Assembly: GCA_026545765.1 (NCBI GenBank)
Contig: CM048842.1
Coordinates: forward strand, 70,669,871-70,733,870
Direction of reading: 5' to 3'
Source of the DNA: Plantago major
Lineage: Eukaryota > Streptophyta > Magnoliopsida > Lamiales > Plantaginaceae
DNA length: 64,000 nucleotides
Shown here: positions 9,353 through 21,688 of the stretch, piece by piece
Layout: each line of letters begins with the position of its first letter
How positions within the stretch are numbered: position 1 is the first letter of the stretch
Notes under the pieces: model-generated
Database searches by the model: none
The model's input: only the letters and a program-made list of their open reading frames with translations
What the model was told of the DNA's origin: nothing
Made by a program: the position numbers and the translations under genes

Positions 9353-12300
9353 TCAGTCTGCAAATTTCCTATCTCCAAACCTTTTGATGTCATCAGAATA
9401 ATCATAGAGAAGAGTTCTGACAAGCATCTCTGTGTCTCTGGCAAATCCACAGACTTCTTTGTAGGTTTTGGTAGGATTTTTCTTGGAAAAATGCTTGACC
9501 CATAGGTACTTTCCCCACTTCCAGGCATGCTCTATTCTGATATCTGAAAGCTTGAAGTATCCATAGATAATCTTCAGATATCTGATGTCACCCTTGTATT
9601 GATCTTCTGTCAGATAGAACGACTCATGTGGGTTCCACAGGCAAGTCTTGGTCTTGTGCTCCTCGTGATATTCGTAATTTTGTGCACATCATCCGCTTTC
9701 CATATGGACAATCATCGAGAGGTCCTTCTTCATGGCTTCAGCCTTTGACAACTTCAAAATCCAACCATGCTTTGATGTGATTGGTGTTGATCAAGGTAGG
9801 TTTATTCTTTCTCCATGCCATAAGCTGTTTGAGGATTGGTTCTGGAAATCTTGAATTTACCAATAGATGCTTAAGTTCCAGAATCCAATAGCCATTTTTC
9901 TAATTGATGCACTTGTAGACAGAGGAATCATTATCATACTTCACATACTCAATTTTGGCTTCTTCTGGCCTGAGTGGAAGTTGACTTTGTCTTTGTTCAG
10001 CTCTCAGTCTGTTCCTTTTCTGTCTTGAATTCTCTTTGGGGTTGTTGCTTGAAGAACTACCACCCTGGATAGACTTGGTATTTCCAGAGGGTGTTTTAGT
10101 CGCTAGGGCTTTGGCACTATGGGCTCGAAGGCTTTCAAGTTTCCTTTTCTCGTGAAGAGGAGCTTCATCTTCATCGCCTCTCTTCATCATCTTCATCAAG
10201 ATCAATTCTTGTGAGATCTTTGCAGCCTTCTTCATTGCCCTGGGACTTGATTTGACCTTCTTCTTCTTCTTCAGAAGATTCATCAATCCCTCTAACTTGT
10301 CTTCTCCTTGGAGCCTTGGTACTCCTTGGAGGTTTCTGTGCCATGGCCCTTGTTACCATTTTGGTTCCTTCAGTAGGTCTCTGGGAAGCAGCTTGGCTTG
10401 AGAAGGATTCATAGATTCTGAGTGGTGGCTGGGAAGTTTTTCTTCTTCCTTTCTGAGCAGCACCAGCTCCAGATTTCTTCTTGTTTTCATCTCCTTCTTC
10501 CCATTCCCCCTGACTTTGAGGTCCAGATTTGTACTTTCTTTCCCCCTTAGTCATTGTTGGCTGACTCAGTCTCATAAAGGAATCTGAGAGAGAGTCAAAT
10601 TGCCCTTGTAAATAGTTGTAGGCAGTGACCAACTTCTGAAGTTCGGCTTTGAGCTCCTGATTTTGTTTGATAAGTCCATTGTCCTTATCAGTGAGCTCTG
10701 CCAATGGGCCTAGGATGGCATCTGCTTTTCCAGCAGTGTAACTTGCCTCTTGAGAAGCTTTTTCAGCTAAAGACACATCATCGTCCCTTGTCATTCCCAG
10801 ATCTTTCTAAGCAATGACTATGCTAGTTGTTCTCTGAGTGATGAGCTCAGTGAACTTTCTCATTTCAGAGGGGACTGAGGCAATTACTTCCTTGTTTTGT
10901 GAAGACATCTCCTTATTCAGAGTAGCTAGTACTTGGTACCTGCTCATGTACTCATGGGAGGAGCGTTTGGCAGTTTGTTGAAGATTGTAGGAGCAATCAA
11001 CTTTCTTTTTAAGTGAGAAACCGCTAGATGTTCATGGCGGTGTCCTGCCAAAGTCTTGTCTTCTTCATCATCTGAGGGATTAGCCCAGTGATCTTCATCT
11101 TCTTGGACATTTTCATCAATCGTATCAAGTCCAGCAACCATCTCAGAGATTGGTTTCTTTCCTTTCTGGGAGGAGGATGGTGCTTCTTTCGAAGAGGATG
11201 CAGCCTTAGCATCGTGCTTAACTTCAGATACTTCTTCAGTATCGAGTTCTTTGGTGATCTCTTGCACAGCATCCCGTAGCTCTTTAACCTCAGAGTAAGC
11301 ATCATTTCTTCTAAGTATAGATCTTGTAGTTGATCAATCTTATCTCTGGATTTAGCTATTTGTTCTTCCAGTTGAAGATGGAGCTGTTGTTCTTCTTCTA
11401 ACAGTTGTCTGAGTTGAGCACTTCTGGTCTTAGTGTTTAATATTTTCTGATTGGTTTCTTCAGAAAGCTCAACTACTTGTTCAGTAGTAACTGCGTGTTG
11501 GTGAGAAGATGGATGAGTAGATTTCTGAGGTGATGAAGACGGAGATTTCTGTGAAGTCTTCTCAGTTTGCTTTTCAAATTGAGGCATTGTTTCTCCGTGA
11601 AATTCCTCCGTCCACAGTGCAGAGCATCATCATCATCCTTTTTGTCATTATCATCCTTTTGGTGATGATCAGTGGGAGGTTCATCAAAGAAATTTTCATT
11701 CATTTCTTCCTCCTCATCATCTTCAGATACAAGATTGATCACTTCCGGGATAGTGATCTTCTGCCCATTAACTTCTTCTTGTTCAGAAGGTATGAATTGC
11801 GAGTGCAGGGCGAATCGCTTGAATGCCATCTGTAATCTTGTCGATCATCTCTGCTCAAAGGCATGTATCAAACTATGCGCCACTTCTCCGAAAAGTCCTT
11901 GTAGTAGTAGTCGAATCGTATGTTGTTCAGAGCGAACATTGCTTGGACATATGTTTCGTGTCAAGAGCTCGTGCCCGTATGGTTGGTTGATCAGTTATTC
12001 TCAATATTTCAGAGAGATCAGAGCACCTTAACTTCTGCCATTTCTTGAAGCATTGAATGTGCTTTGGCAAAGTGTGAGCTTTGAAAAAGTGAAGTAGGTC
12101 CCTTGTTTCTTCAATGGGAACCCGCTTGCATCTGTTGAGCTCGAAAGAAAGAGTTTTGAGTGAGTTTCAAAACTTTGGTAGATATCTGAGTAGAAGTGTA
12201 GTTTAGTTTCTGAGTTACCTGAGTATGAACATCAGGCTCAGATACTTGTTCTACTGGGACAATTGGTGTCTCAGATATCTTGTGGTGAGGTGGATACTTG

Positions 12301-14900
12301 GAAGTCTGGTCCTCATCAACCTTTCTTTCTTGAACCTGAGAATTAACATTATCACAATACTTAGGAATTTTTATCAAGAAGAACTTTAAGTGACAAGTCA
12401 GATATCTGAGAGGTCAATTACCTCCATGGGAGGCTCAGATAGTTGTCTCTCAGAGACTTGTGCATTCTCTGGAATCTTTTCTTGTGATGAAGCCCTTGAT
12501 GCCTCATCAATTTCCATAGGTGCAGGGGATGTCGCAACTTTGTCCCCTTGCACTTCTACTTCTGATTGAGCCTGTAAGTAGATAGTATTGAATAATTTAG
12601 AAGAAGTTTTAAGATAACCCAGGCTGAAGAGTACTTATCACTGATTTTCATATACTTTCAAGTTTGAAAGCTCAGTGATGTGTGCTTCAGAAACCTTGTT
12701 GGTTTCTGGGTTTGTCTCTGGCATTTCTGCCTTATCTTCTTCCATCTCAGTTGGAGCCTGTTAGAAACATTTATCATTAATGATCATACAAACATTTTTA
12801 CTAAAAAGTTAGTTCTCTTTAAGAATCATTTACCTGCGGCACAGGCTCAGATTTCTCAAGAGTTGAGGTTGAAGGAACCTCTTTTTCAGTATCTGAGGTA
12901 AGCTTTTCAGCTTCCTCTTGTTTTTCCATTTCTAAATCAGCCTGTAACAAAGAGATTCTTATAAGGTAACAAGATTTATAAGTATAAAATTTTTCACAAG
13001 GTAAGAGTTAAACCAGTCATTTACCCGAGCAGTTTCAGGCTGATTGGTCTCTGGAACTTGTGACCTTTCTATACATTGGTCGTCTTGTCCCATTCAGCTT
13101 TTGTTTGAAGTTTCTGGTACTTCACACCTTCCCTGAGTATGCAACTCAGTTGTCTCCCCTGGTTGATCATTCTGAGTAGATGTCTCAGTTTGATTCCTCT
13201 CATTGAGTTGGGGAACCTGCTCAATTACAGGATTTTCTTCAGCATACTGTATTGCCGGTATTTCAAAATGGAGTTCATTTACCATTTCATCAACCACTTG
13301 TGGCTGTTGTGTTTGTGGTTGTTGTGGTTGTCTGGAAGCAGAAGATTGATCAGTCGAATGTTCTTCCAGATTCTTAGATGTGGCATTTCCATCAGCATCT
13401 GCCAATACTAAGATACCACTCATCAGGGCTTTGTGAAGTTGTGCAAGAGAGTCATTCCCTGATGATGTGTTTGCACCAACAACCTTTGCTATAGGTTCAG
13501 CAACCTGTGGTGTAGGTTTTTCTTCAGATACCTTATCACCAGTTACTTGTTCAGTAACCTTAGCCTTCTTTGATTTTTCTAGGACTTGAGAGATGACTAG
13601 TTCATCATCTTCATCGTCAGAGCTCTCATCATCATTGGGAACTGATTGGTCCATTATTCCTGCGGTTTCTGCAGATGGGGCTTGGTGTTTTTCACCACTT
13701 TTGGCAGCATTCATGAGTTCATCAGCAAGGCTTTCTGCATTAGTCGCAACATTTCTGAAAGCACTTTCTCTTGCTGAGTCTACTTGTTCAGTAGGTGATA
13801 ACTCTTTTGCAGCATTAATGAGTTCATCTGCCATGTTTGTAGATATCTGAGAATTGACAACCTCTTTGGGTGTGTCTTCTGATTTGCCAGCAGACTTCTT
13901 TCTTGAAGTTCTGAGCTTCTTGGTCGCAACCTTTTCTTCAGATATCTTTTCAGATTTTCTCTTCTTAGGACCTTTCTGAGACCCAGTAACCTTTTTCATC
14001 AGATTTGTATACTCATACTTGTAGAGTAAGTTCATTGGCTATTTCAAATTGCCTCTCGAGCTCAATGCCAAGCTTTTCCAAGTAGCATATCTTCGCACCA
14101 TATCCTCTGTGGCCTTTGGCTCAGCTAGTCCTTTAACAATCTTAGGCTCAAGCCTTGAATCTTCTTCACAAATTTCATGAAGGCGTATTTCCCAGTTGAA
14201 AGGGTTTTCCAAATTTTTATCTTGTTGATTCAACAAGAACAACATGATCCATCGTTCTTGGCTTACCCGGTCAAGACCTCCTTGTAGACCATCAAAGCAT
14301 CCGTGAAGAATGCAAGCCAAGATATCCCAATGAACCAACATGTCCGGTTCGGATGTCGAAGTTTGAACTCAGTGGGTGTATCTGATTTCAAGATCACACA
14401 CATCACTATAAAGTTCTTTAACACCTTCAAGGAGTTCCTTATCCTTGGTGTTTATTTCAAAATCCTTTCCAAGATTTTGAACCTCAAACAACTTACAGAA
14501 AGTTGTTAAGTCCAGAAGGATTTCCTTTCCTTGGACTGAGGTTTTGATAGACACTATTTCAGTGCCTTCAGATACACAGGAAATAATCCTGGAGTTGTTG
14601 TAAAATTCCAACACATCAAGTGATGAAATTCCACTAGGGCGAAAGTGATACAAAGCCCTTGATTTGTGCCTTTTCAAGCATGTCAAGAATTAGCTTTCTG
14701 TCGGCTTGGTTCTCTATTCCAGCCGTGAGGTATTCCTCAACCATGGCACCACCCCAAATCATTCTGTGACTTGAAGTCCAATGGTCAGGGTTGAAAGCTC
14801 CTACCAGTCGATTGTTAACAATAACCAACTCTGGTGCTTGCTTTTCAGCAGTACCAGTGGAGGATTGGGATTTCTGTGTAGAAGTGTTCTTGGAGGCCAT
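9353..14900 (-). pseudogene. spliced accessory gene of copia element A (post-pol, sense orientation), frameshifted
   Basis: Starts ATG at 14900 (MASKNTSTQKSQS). Inferred exons: 14900-13025, 12941-12834, 12757-12656, 12571-12422, 12335-12219 and about 12140-9353 (a few bases uncertain). Introns are about 80-95 nt, AT-rich, GT..AG and phase 0. Exon 1 holds a conserved domain (LVGAFNPDHWTSSH, ISSLDVLEFYNNSRIISC, SVQGKEILLDLTTFCKLF) that loosely resembles plant-transposon domain PF20167. It then has a basic, NLS-like stretch (KGPKKRKSEK, TKKLRTSRKKS) and an acidic tail. Exons 2-5 are short acidic modules. Exon 6 gives a coiled-coil region, a KR-rich region and a conserved C-terminal domain. No signal peptide or membrane span is evident. 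Frameshifts occur in exons 1 and 6. The last intron's acceptor reads TTTCGAG where B has TTTCAGG. See the B copy for the cleaner version. Confidence 0.7.
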
Positions 14901-15593
14901 CTCTTTATATAGTAAGGATTTGAAGCTTGTGTTTGAAAGAGATTCGATTGAGTGATTCTTTTCAGAAAAACTTAATCAAGATTTGCAGAGATTTTAGAGA
15001 AGTTGCAGAGGATTAGGAGAAGGTTTTTGCTGTTTTGAAGCAAGTTGAAATTTCGGATTAGGCAAAAGTGATTTCATTTGCCAAAATCCTATATATATAG
15101 AAAGTGAATCTCAACAGACAAATACATACAAATTGATTTTGTGTGTACGTATCTGTGATTTGCAAGCCGCCATGATCAAAAGTAGTTTCGGCATTAAATG
15201 CTTAGTGGGCCATGTCTGAATTTCAAATCCACTATTTATCGTGAATTAATTTCATTGCTCAGATCAAGCGCTTGAATTCATCAAGGGTCACCATTGCTTC
15301 TCCAGCAATGATCACAATCAACAAATGTAATTGTGCCCATTTAATGAATTTTGGCTATTAGCTATCTGAATCACAATTCTATTTGAGCAAGGACACTGTT
15401 CGCATCTGAATCTATCTTATACTTAGGAGTTTCCCAAGTTTTTCATCAAGATAGAAATAGTGCGAGATTCAAGAGAGTAGGATCGCAGAAGTTATACTAT
15501 TCTCTTTTGTGTTCCCTGCTCAGAATGATTCAGATATCCGAGTTCCGCCTCGTAGATCTTAAGCTATCTTTTTGCTCTTTAGCCTTTTTGACT
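14901..15593 (-). other. pol-to-accessory-gene spacer, element A
   Basis: About 690 bp without a supported ORF, AT-rich, closely related to 41465-42145 in element B. It contains the internal TATA-like element at 15090-15100. Confidence 0.6.
15090..15100 (-). promoter_or_regulatory. internal TATA-like element upstream of accessory gene, element A
   Basis: CTATATATATA on the minus strand, about 190 bp upstream of the accessory ATG at 14900, and conserved in element B at 41636-41645. It is a candidate for a separate subgenomic promoter. Confidence 0.4.
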
Positions 15594-15704
15594 TCTGGGT
15601 TCCCGTTCCAGATACCTCTTCTCTCCTTTCTGGATACCCGTTACAGATACCTCTTCTCTCTTTTCTGGATACCCGTTCCAGATACCTCTTCTCTGGATGC
15701 CTGC
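15594..15704. repeat. 28-bp tandem repeat after pol, element A (degenerate)
   Basis: Three to four imperfect units of CTGGATACCCGTTCCAGATA plus a CT-rich tail, lying just past the pol stop region. A cleaner five-unit array is at 42146-42285 in element B. Confidence 0.75.
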
Positions 15705-15719
15705 TTCGGATACCGAACT

Positions 15720-16140
15720 TTTCGTTCATTGGTAGTTCCATTAGTCCAAGACTATGTCTTAAGGCTAAGAATCTACTTTCTTGTAGTGGCTTAGTGAAGA
15801 TATCCGCAAGTTGGTCTTGATCCCAATCTTGAGTATCTCTATATTGCCTTTTCAACATGGTCTCCGATGAAGTGATGTCTAACATCAATGTGCTTTGTTC
15901 GCATGAAATTTAGGATTACGTGTAATCGCAATAGCACTTGTGTTGTCACGTAAAATGGGAGTTCTCTTCATCGAGTCCATAGTCTTTAAGTTGTTGTTGT
16001 ATCCACGTAATTTGTGTTGCACAACAACCAGAAGAATATATTCACCTCCGTGGTAGAAGTTGCAATTGAGTTTTGCTTCTTGCTAAACCATGAGATAAGT
16101 CTAGTGCCCGAAACCACAAGTTCACGAGGTGCTTTTCCTA
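15720..16140 (-). pseudogene. copia element A RNase H, badly frameshifted
   Basis: The C-terminus is readable as DQLADIFTKPLQESRFLALRHSLGLMELP, the conserved end of copia RNase H. The preceding part aligns by nucleotide with the intact RNase H of element B (42323-42826) but is scattered over several frames, with many short replacements. No functional RNase H can be read. Confidence 0.75.
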
Positions 16141-18042
16141 TCAAGCAATGATCCAAAGATAATCGGATCTCGAAAATTCAGCTAAACTCAATTCACTTTC
16201 TCTAGGATACCACAGCCCTACATCTATCGTATTCTTCACATACCTTAATATTTTCATAGCAATGTTGTAGTGTGTTTGCATTGGATTTGTCTGAAATCTA
16301 GCACATACTCCAACGGCATATTGAATATCAGGTCTACTTGCAGTGAGGTAAAGTAGTGAACCTATCAATTTCCTATACTTATGTTCTTCAACACTCTTAT
16401 CTGATTCAGTATAGGTCATTTTGGTTCCAATGCTCATAGGTATCTTAGTATTCTTTTCAGAAAGCTTAAGATTGAATTTTGTGAGCATATCTTTTGCATA
16501 CTTTGTTTGACTAATGAATATTCCATCATTGAGTTGCTTGACTTGCAATCCTAGGAAATAATTCATTTCTCCCATCATGCTCATCTCAAACTTGTTTTTC
16601 ATGAGATTTGCAAAGTCATTACAAAGTTGCTTGTCCTTAGATCCAAATATGATGTCATCAACATATACTTGAACTAAGTGTAGTTTCCCATCATGATTTA
16701 AGGTAAATAAAGTTTTATCAACTTCACCTTTCTTGAAACCACTTTCCAGAAGGTATTTGGCCAAAGTGTCATACCATGCTCTTGGAGCCTGTTTCAGTCC
16801 ATACAGAGCTTTCTGTAGTTTATAGACCATTCTACTTTCTGAGGAAACTTCAAAGCCAGGTGGTTGCTCAACATAAACTTCTTCTGCAAGTTCACCATTT
16901 AGGAATGCGCTTTTGACATCCATCTGATAAACTTTGAAATTTTTATGAGCTGCAAAGGCTAGAAAGAGTCTTATTGCATCCAATCTGGCAACTGGTGCAT
17001 ACGACTCATCAAAATCTAAGCCTTCAGTCTGAGTGAATCCCTTGGCAACCAATCTTGCTTTGTTTCTGGTTATTTCACCAGTTTCATTCATTTTGTTTCT
17101 GAAAACCCACTTAGTTCCAATCACAGATATTCCTTCTATAAATGGAACTAGTTTCCAGACTTTGTTTCTCTCAAATTGATCCAACTCTTCTTGCATTGCA
17201 GAGATCCAGTCTTGGTCTCCTAATGCTTCTTCTATACTTTTAGGTTCGATATTCGAGATGAAACATCCAAAGAGAGAATCAGCATTTTCAGCTATTGCTC
17301 TCCTAGTCCTAACACCCTGATTAATTGGTCCAATTATATCCTTTGTAGGATGATCTTTGATCCATTTCATCAAAGGTTTAGTGCTAGTAGGATCAATATC
17401 CAAGTGATCTGAATGTGAATCACTAAGATTTTGATTTGATACTTTTTCAGTATCTGAGATATCTGACATATGGGAAATCTCATGGATATCTGACACTTTT
17501 TCAGTGTTAGAGATATCTGAGACATGCATTTCAGCATTCTTATTTTCAGATACCTCTTCATGATGAAGGTTCTCAGTAACCTGTTCCATTTCTGGAAAAC
17601 TCATAGGAAATTCCTCATCATGTTTGTGAGTCATCTTGTTGTTACTAGGCTTTTCAAGCTTTTCTACGTCAGAGTCATCCTCACTTTCCATAATGATGTT
17701 TTTCCTTTCTGAGGGTTCTTCTTTAGTATCCCTCAATAATAGTTCTTTGAACTTTTCTGAGAGTTCATCAGTGGGAGGTGTTTTCTTACTTCCTTCATAG
17801 AATACAACATGAACTGATTCTTCAATTTTCTTTGTTCTTTTGTTGTAAACTCTGTAAGCTTTGCTGTTTGTGGAATAGCCAAGAAAAACACCTTCATCTG
17901 CCTTTGGTTGAAATGTTCTCAGAAAAACTTTCCCATTATTTAGAACAAAACATCTACAACCAAATACTCTCAGATGTTTGATATTAGGAGGTCTTCCAAC
18001 CATAATTTCATAGGGGGTCTTGTCATGGTGTTTGTTTATCAA
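16141..18042 (-). pseudogene. pol: copia element A integrase C-terminus, reverse transcriptase and start of RNase H
   Basis: A 633-codon open frame. It begins in the integrase C-terminal part ([25 protein letters not shown]), runs through a variable acidic linker with repeated SDIS/TEKVSD segments, then a complete copia [72 protein letters not shown], active site [42 protein letters not shown]. It ends soon after GLWYPRESE, where the frame is lost at the RNase H start. This is the best preserved part of element A pol. Confidence 0.88.
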
Positions 18043-19080
18043 GCATCTGTTCTGAGTGTAGCAGGCTGTGTTTACAGCTTCAACCCAATATATTTCACTT
18101 ATCTCAAAGGTCGCCTAGCATTGTCCTTGCGACTTCTTTAAGGGTTCTGTTTTCCTTTCTCGCAACACCATTTTGTTGAGGTGTTCTTACAGAGGAAAGT
18201 TGGTGTTGTATACCTTGCAGTACAAAACTCCTTTATGTCTTGATTGACAAACTCAAGACCATGATCCGCTACGATTGAGATACCTTTTCATTTTCATGAT
18301 TTCAAGCTTTTTCAAAGAAGTTTGGTATCTCCACCGCATCGATTTGTGTTTCGAAAGACAACCCAAGTGAATCTTGAGAAGTCATCTACAACAACGGACC
18401 ATATTTCTTTCCTGCATAACTAGTTACAGATGATTCAAAAAGATCCATATGTAAAAGTTGCAGTGGTCTAACACTAGAGTGTCTGATTTTGGACTTGAAA
18501 GAGATCTTAGATTGTTTCCCCATCTGACAGGCAGAACAGATACTATCCTTTCTGAAAGATGTTTTGGGAAGACCAACCACTAACTCTTTCTTGGCAAGTC
18601 TATTCAGAGTTTTGAAATTCAAGTGACTCATTCTTTTGTGCCATAACCAAGCTCTTACATGTGACCAGATTGACTCACCATGAGACATTCTTCAGTTGTG
18701 GCAGATGCCCAGTCGGCAACATAAAGACTGCCTTTCCGCCGACCAACTAAGACTGTCTGCTTTGACTCATTGTCAATTAGTTTGCAGTATTTAGCTTTGA
18801 ATTTTATAGTAAAACCCTTGTCTGCAAACTGGCTCATGCTAAATAGATTGTATTTCAAATCCTTAACATGTAATACGTCAGTGATTGTTAAAGTTCCCAA
18901 TTTGACGTTGCCAAATCCCAGAGAGGGATTTAATTCTCCTCCAGAATCTGATATCTGGTCCTGTGTTGCAAGCTTTGTAGTCAACTGATTTGCTTTGTCT
19001 CTGTCATGTGCTTTCCGATCCACTATCAAATAGCCATTGTGCTTTAGTCCAGAAGCATTCGCACACAACAGAAATGGAGA
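18043..19080 (-). pseudogene. pol: copia element A protease, GAG-pre-integrase and integrase N-terminal part, frameshifted
   Basis: 18655-19068 encodes the protease C-terminal half (GFGNVKLGTLTITDVLHV, YNLFSMSQFADKGFTIK). The catalytic segment FDSGS is readable in a different frame just above 19000. 18386-18688 encodes the GAG-pre-integrase domain (WHKRMSHLNFKTLNRLAKK, CSACQMGKQSKISF) with the zinc-binding His/Cys pattern and the first core Asp (LLHMDLFES). 18043-18385 covers the second Asp and the Glu of the core but is split by shifts. Confidence 0.8.
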
Positions 19081-21569
19081 TTAGGTTCTCATATCTTTGA
19101 TGGAACCGCTGAATCAAAAGTTCTTCCAGTAGGAATCCATTTTTGAATGAATTTCTTTGAAACATGCTTTTGTCTGACAGGAACATAAGGAGGAATTCTT
19201 TTTGAATGAAGGTTATCATTAGTAAGAATTATTTTCTTCCTTGGTGTGTCCCTAGGTGCTCCATATGATGCTTTCAGATACTGATACTGTTTCGAGTTTT
19301 CTTTTCAAAGAACTTAGCCTTCCTTGCGATTTCTTCTAGCCCGGCATTGATTTTCGATGGCTTGATTTAACTTCCACTTCGATAATTGCTTTGAGCAATT
19401 CTAGCCTTGACCATCGTTCTTGCTCCCCGCTACTCATGAGCAAGTTGTTTTCCGATGCCTTTGTAGCCAATACCGTTTCGAGCACTTGAAGCTATCTGAG
19501 ATATTTTCTCAGCAGCTTTGCTAGTCTCTGGTTGATCCAATTTCTTTCCAGAAAAAGTGATATGGGAGAATTTGCCAGCTCCTGCAATTCTACCTTTTTG
19601 AGAGACATAGCACTGTGGGTGTTTACACTTTTCAGTGTTGTGTTTCTTTTCAGATACGTACCCAACAGTTTTGTTTTTGACTTGTTTTTCCCACAAAGGT
19701 TTAGTCGCAACTGCCTTTCCTTTGTCAACAATCTTTGTATTTTCACCGATACTATAGATTGCATGGGAACCGTCTTGCTGAGTACTTACAAATGTTCTCT
19801 TCTCTTTACTCTTATTCAGAGTAATAGAGCAATCTGTCTGAGTATTCAGCCCAAGTCCTTTCTTTTCTGAAGGATCTCTTAAGATTGTACTTCAGTAAGA
19901 GTGTCACTAGCTTTGGCATAAGATTGAAAAGATAGTTCTTTCTTCTTGAGTTCCTTGTTTTCAGAAAGAAGATTTTCATAATTCTTTCAGAATCGACCAT
20001 TGCTTCTTCATGTGACTTTTCAGTCTCAGATATCTGAGCTTTGAGAAATGCATTTTCAGCATCCTTTCTCTCAGATTCTTTAACTAATTGAGAATTTTCC
20101 TTTTCAAGAGAATTCTTTTCTTCTTCAAGGTTTTCGGCTCTAGCTCGGATCATTAGAAATTCTCTTTCATAGATGTCAAGTTCTTTCCTGAGATTTTCTA
20201 GATTTTTTATTTCCTCTTCATCACTTCCATAAGTGTAGCAAGAAGTATGTGTTACCTCATCAGCCATAAGACAGTTTTCTATGTTGGAGATGTCTGGTCC
20301 ACAATTTCAAAGAACTCCACACATTTCATTCTTCTTGAGGTCAAGTCGATTATATCATGAGTAACTCCACATAGTTACGGTGATGGTAGGTTGAATCATC
20401 TGAATTGTCATCTTCGTAACTGCTTCAACGCCTAGAGCATCCATTGAATTTGGATTTTCTTTCTTTCTTCGATTAACAAAGCTTTACGGCTTCTTCAAGA
20501 TTCTTCTATCTTTCTTGTCACTGTCCTTAGTTTGTTGAGGCGTGACAATCCTTCTTGAAGTGGCTGTGTTTCGACAATAGAAACAGATATCGTTTCCAAT
20601 TTCTTCTTCCTCAATACATGATGCTTTCTGAGCTGGCTTGTTCAGCGAGCTCTGCATATTTTTGTACTGGTGATAGTTTGAGCCTAGATGCTTTTTCAGC
20701 TTCTCTTTGGCTTTTCTTCTCTCAATTTCTCGACTGACAAATTTACTCATTTCCTTTGCAGCAAGAGCATCCTCAGTCTCCTCCCTGCTTTTCTTCTTTT
20801 CAGAAGTTTCTTGATTGACTAGAGCAACATTCTGCAACTTTTCAGTTGTTTGTTCTCTCTGAGTTGTCTCATAGTCAACAGTAGCAAGATGAGAGAAAAG
20901 TTCCACTGGAGTGATATTTGGCATACCTTGGTTGAAATAAAAGAATTTAGTATGCTCCCAGTTGTGGTTAAGACTTCTGACAATAGTCTTAATCTTCTCT
21001 GACTGAGAGTATCTATTGCTTTCCCCAAGTGCTGCCATATCACTCATAAGAGTGGTAACCAAAACAAGTTCTTCCAGAGTTTCAGTGGGACCTTGTTTGA
21101 AATTTTGAAATTTCAACTTTAGAACTTCGAACTTGTTTTCCTTGGTTTTCTCAGTTCCGGCACAGATTTCCTCAATCAGTTGCCAGGCAACTTTCGCCGT
21201 TTTAGCACCCCATAGTTTACACTGTATGTGCTCTGGTGTCGATCTAATGATGATGTTATGAGCTTGACCATCCAGACGATTCCTCTTGGCATCTTCCGAT
21301 GTCCAGAGTTCTCTGGGCTTTGGTTCATAAATAACGTGACCAGTAGATCTTCCACTAGTTGACGCATCTGTTTGTGAAGATCCTTCGCTTTGATCTCTGT
21401 CTCTTCCACTTGAAACCTCCATGACTTGCTTAAGTTGTTGAATGATTATTGGACCATTCTTTATTACTTCGATCATCTCGTCACTTATGGCTTCAAGGTG
21501 GAGCATCATGTTATTTTTCCATTTCTCGTAGTTCTCTGGTTTGAGAACGGGTGCATCACTCAGAGACAT
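19081..21569 (-). pseudogene. gag: copia element A gag (UBN2-type), frameshifted
   Basis: ATG at 21569 (MSLSDAPVLKPENYEKWKNNM). The UBN2-type gag core follows (ELWTSEDAKRNRLDGQAHN, KLWGAKTAKVAWQLIEE, GPTETLEELVLVTTLMSDMAALGE) to about 20484, then a partial CCHC knuckle (ICFYC). The C-terminal half, in other frames (20267-19812 and 19696-19430), is a long coiled coil followed by a basic region. A TAA at 19081-19083 occupies the gag-protease junction, exactly as in element B (45712-45714). The 5' leader from 21570 to the PBS is short and unremarkable. Confidence 0.8.
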
Positions 21570-21674
21570 ACCTGCACACTTAACACACAAATTAAATAGT
21601 CCTCAAAAAAATGGACAAAGTTCCTTCACCTATCTGGGGATCTAGGTTCAGTGCAGAAGGCTGGTGAACCTCCT

Positions 21675-21686
21675 GCTCTGATACCA
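21675..21686 (-). other. primer-binding site, initiator tRNA-Met, element A
   Basis: TGGTATCAGAGC on the minus strand, two bases from the 5' LTR end. This is complementary to the 3' end of plant initiator tRNA-Met, the usual copia primer. Confidence 0.92.
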
Positions 21687-21688
21687 CT

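Noticed and set aside
14904..14912. TATATAAAG just before the accessory ATG as its promoter
   Set aside because: A TATA box within 10 bp of the ATG would place the transcript start inside the coding sequence. The element at 15090 is better placed.
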